From positions 1-6,584 of the forward strand of contig JBFWQM010000272.1 of NCBI GenBank assembly GCA_050249455.1: a stretch of DNA of 6,584 nt, given 5' to 3'. This stretch comes from JBFWQM01 sp050249455 (lineage in GTDB: Bacteria > Pseudomonadota > Alphaproteobacteria > MPNO01 > VGEU01). Under the pieces are notes generated by a model, which saw only the letters and a program-made list of their open reading frames with translations, was not told the DNA's origin and did not search any database. A program made the translations under genes and the position numbers. Positions 5,476 to 6,584 of the stretch are shown one piece after another. Numbering within the stretch: position 1 is the first letter of the stretch; each line of letters starts with the position of its first letter.

Positions 5476-6584
5476 TCAACTCTCCTGCCGGCGCATCGCC
5501 CGCCACAGCCGTTCCGGCGTCAGCGGCATGTCTAGGTGGGTGACGCCGAACTCGGCCAGCGCGTCGACCGCGGCGTTGACGATGACGGCGAGCGCCGGGG
5601 TCGCGCCACCTTCGCCGCCGCCGCGCACGCCGAGCGGGTTGGACGGGGTCGGCACCTCCATGATCTCGGTGGCGAACGACGGGAACATGTCGGCCCGCGG
5701 CATCGCGTAGTCCATGAACGAGCCGGACAGCATCTGCCCCGTCGCGGGGTCGTAGTACGCGTGCTCGCACAGCGCCTGGCCGGCGGCCTGCACGATGCCG
5801 CCGTGCGCCTGGCCGTGCAGGATCAGCGGGTTGATCGCGCGGCCGACGTCGTCGACCGCGGTGTGGCGCACGATCTCCATGACGCCGGTCTCGGGGTCGA
5901 TCTCGACCTCGCACACCTGCGCGCCGTAGGGGAAGCCAGGCACCTTCATCATCTCCTCGTGCGCGGCGCCGAGCGGGCCCTTCAGCCCGTCGGGCAGGTC
6001 GGCGCGCGTCGCGGCGGCGGCGGCGACCGCGAAGATGCCGACGCTGCGGTCAGTGCCGGCGACGGTGAACCGTCCCTGCGCGAACGCGATGTCGGCGGCG
6101 GCGGCCTCCAGCAGGTGCGCCGCGATCTGCTTTCCCTTCTCGACGATCATCTCGGACGCGCGGCCCATCACGATGCCGGCCATGCGCATCGACCGGGCGG
6201 AGTGCGAGCCGCCGCCTTCCTTCACCACGTCGGTGTCGCCGGTGATCAGGCGGATCGCGGCGAACGGCACGCCCAGCCACTCGGCGACGCACTGCGCGAA
6301 GCTGGTCTCGTGGCCCTGGCCCGACGGCGTGGTGCCGATGACGACGTCGACCGTCTCGTCCATGCGCACGGTGATCTCGGTCCGCTCCAGCGGGAAGCCG
6401 CTGGTCACTTCGATGTAGTTGGCCACGCCGATGCCCGACAGCTTGCCGCGGCGCCGCGCCGCCGCGCGCCGCGCCGGGTAGCCGGCCCAGTCGCCGATGG
6501 CCAGCGCCTTCTCCATCGCCGCGCCGAACGTGCCGCTGTCATAGGTCAGGCCGAGCGGGTTGGTGTAGGGCAGCTTGTCGTCGC
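5476..6584 (-). CDS. Xanthine dehydrogenase family molybdopterin-binding subunit, C-terminal half (N-terminus off window)
   Basis: Large catalytic subunit of a molybdenum hydroxylase of the xanthine dehydrogenase/aldehyde oxidase/CO dehydrogenase (CoxL-like) superfamily. These enzymes hydroxylate substrates with water-derived oxygen and pass electrons to FeS and FAD subunits. About 368 C-terminal residues are visible of a usual 750-800; the frame stays open to the window edge, starting in DDKLPYTNPLGLTYDSGTF. Family motifs are GTTPSGQGHETSFAQ (cofactor-contacting Gln, codon near 6316), ITGDTD, GGGSHSARSMRMAG, the VDDVGRAINPLILHGQAHGGIVQAAGQAL helix, and near the end GVRGGGEGG, whose Glu (5611-5613) is the expected catalytic base. 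The segment that separates true CO dehydrogenases (AYRCSFR) from relatives lies upstream of the window, so the substrate cannot be assigned. No FeS or FAD subunit gene follows it; partners, if separate, must be upstream. The ATG at 6516 is internal, not the start. Confidence 0.95.
   Translation of the reverse strand, partial: DDKLPYTNPLGLTYDSGTFGAAMEKALAIGDWAGYPARRAAARRRGKLSGIGVANYIEVTSGFPLERTEITVRMDETVDVVIGTTPSGQGHETSFAQCVAEWLGVPFAAIRLITGDTDVVKEGGGSHSARSMRMAGIVMGRASEMIVEKGKQIAAHLLEAAAADIAFAQGRFTVAGTDRSVGIFAVAAAAATRADLPDGLKGPLGAAHEEMMKVPGFPYGAQVCEVEIDPETGVMEIVRHTAVDDVGRAINPLILHGQAHGGIVQAAGQALCEHAYYDPATGQMLSGSFMDYAMPRADMFPSFATEIMEVPTPSNPLGVRGGGEGGATPALAVIVNAAVDALAEFGVTHLDMPLTPERLWRAMRRQES

Noticed and set aside
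5476..6516. Treating the ATG at 6516 as the start of a short stand-alone molybdoenzyme
   Set aside because: The frame stays open to the window edge with family-like sequence (LPYTNPLGLTYDSG) upstream, so the gene is truncated by the window and not by a real start.

Overview
The window is GC-rich and looks like chromosomal DNA of an alphaproteobacterium. The basis is a DUF2336 protein (a family found mostly in that class), an intergenic palindrome of the kind often mis-called as small 'MRGLDPRI...' proteins in alphaproteobacterial genomes, and a second intergenic repeat with C-rich and G-rich arms. The order or genus cannot be fixed from this stretch. No tRNA, rRNA, CRISPR array, transposase, integrase or phage gene was seen.

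Every credible gene lies on the minus strand, so transcription runs from high to low coordinates. In that order they are: the C-terminal half of a molybdopterin-binding subunit of the xanthine dehydrogenase/aldehyde oxidase/CO dehydrogenase superfamily (5476-6584, cut by the window edge); a Beta-class-like glutathione S-transferase (4434-5078); an ECF42-type sigma factor with a C-terminal helical/TPR extension (2932-4188); a short SRPBCC-fold protein with an N-terminal membrane anchor (2206-2757); a DUF2336 protein (1080-2078); and a Rieske non-heme iron oxygenase (1-948, cut at its C-terminal end). The long open frames on the plus strand are antisense shadows of GC-rich genes.

Gaps between genes are 127 to 397 bases, so this is not one tightly packed operon. 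The gap between the molybdoenzyme and GST genes holds a roughly 110-base composite palindrome and a possible promoter. The gap between the GST and sigma-factor genes holds a second repeat and a perfect 7-bp hairpin. The gap before the DUF2336 gene holds a CtrA-like sequence.

Three of the six genes (Rieske oxygenase, GST, molybdenum hydroxylase) belong to families common in the breakdown of aromatic or xenobiotic compounds. No substrate can be assigned, and a shared pathway is only a possibility. The sigma factor and SRPBCC protein form a plausible regulatory pair. The DGPF/YCII-type gene that normally accompanies ECF42 factors is absent between or next to them here. I see no convincing undescribed multi-gene system. 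The most informative non-coding signal is the palindrome at 5226-5335, whose two arms differ exactly at one hairpin base pair, with the pairing kept in both.
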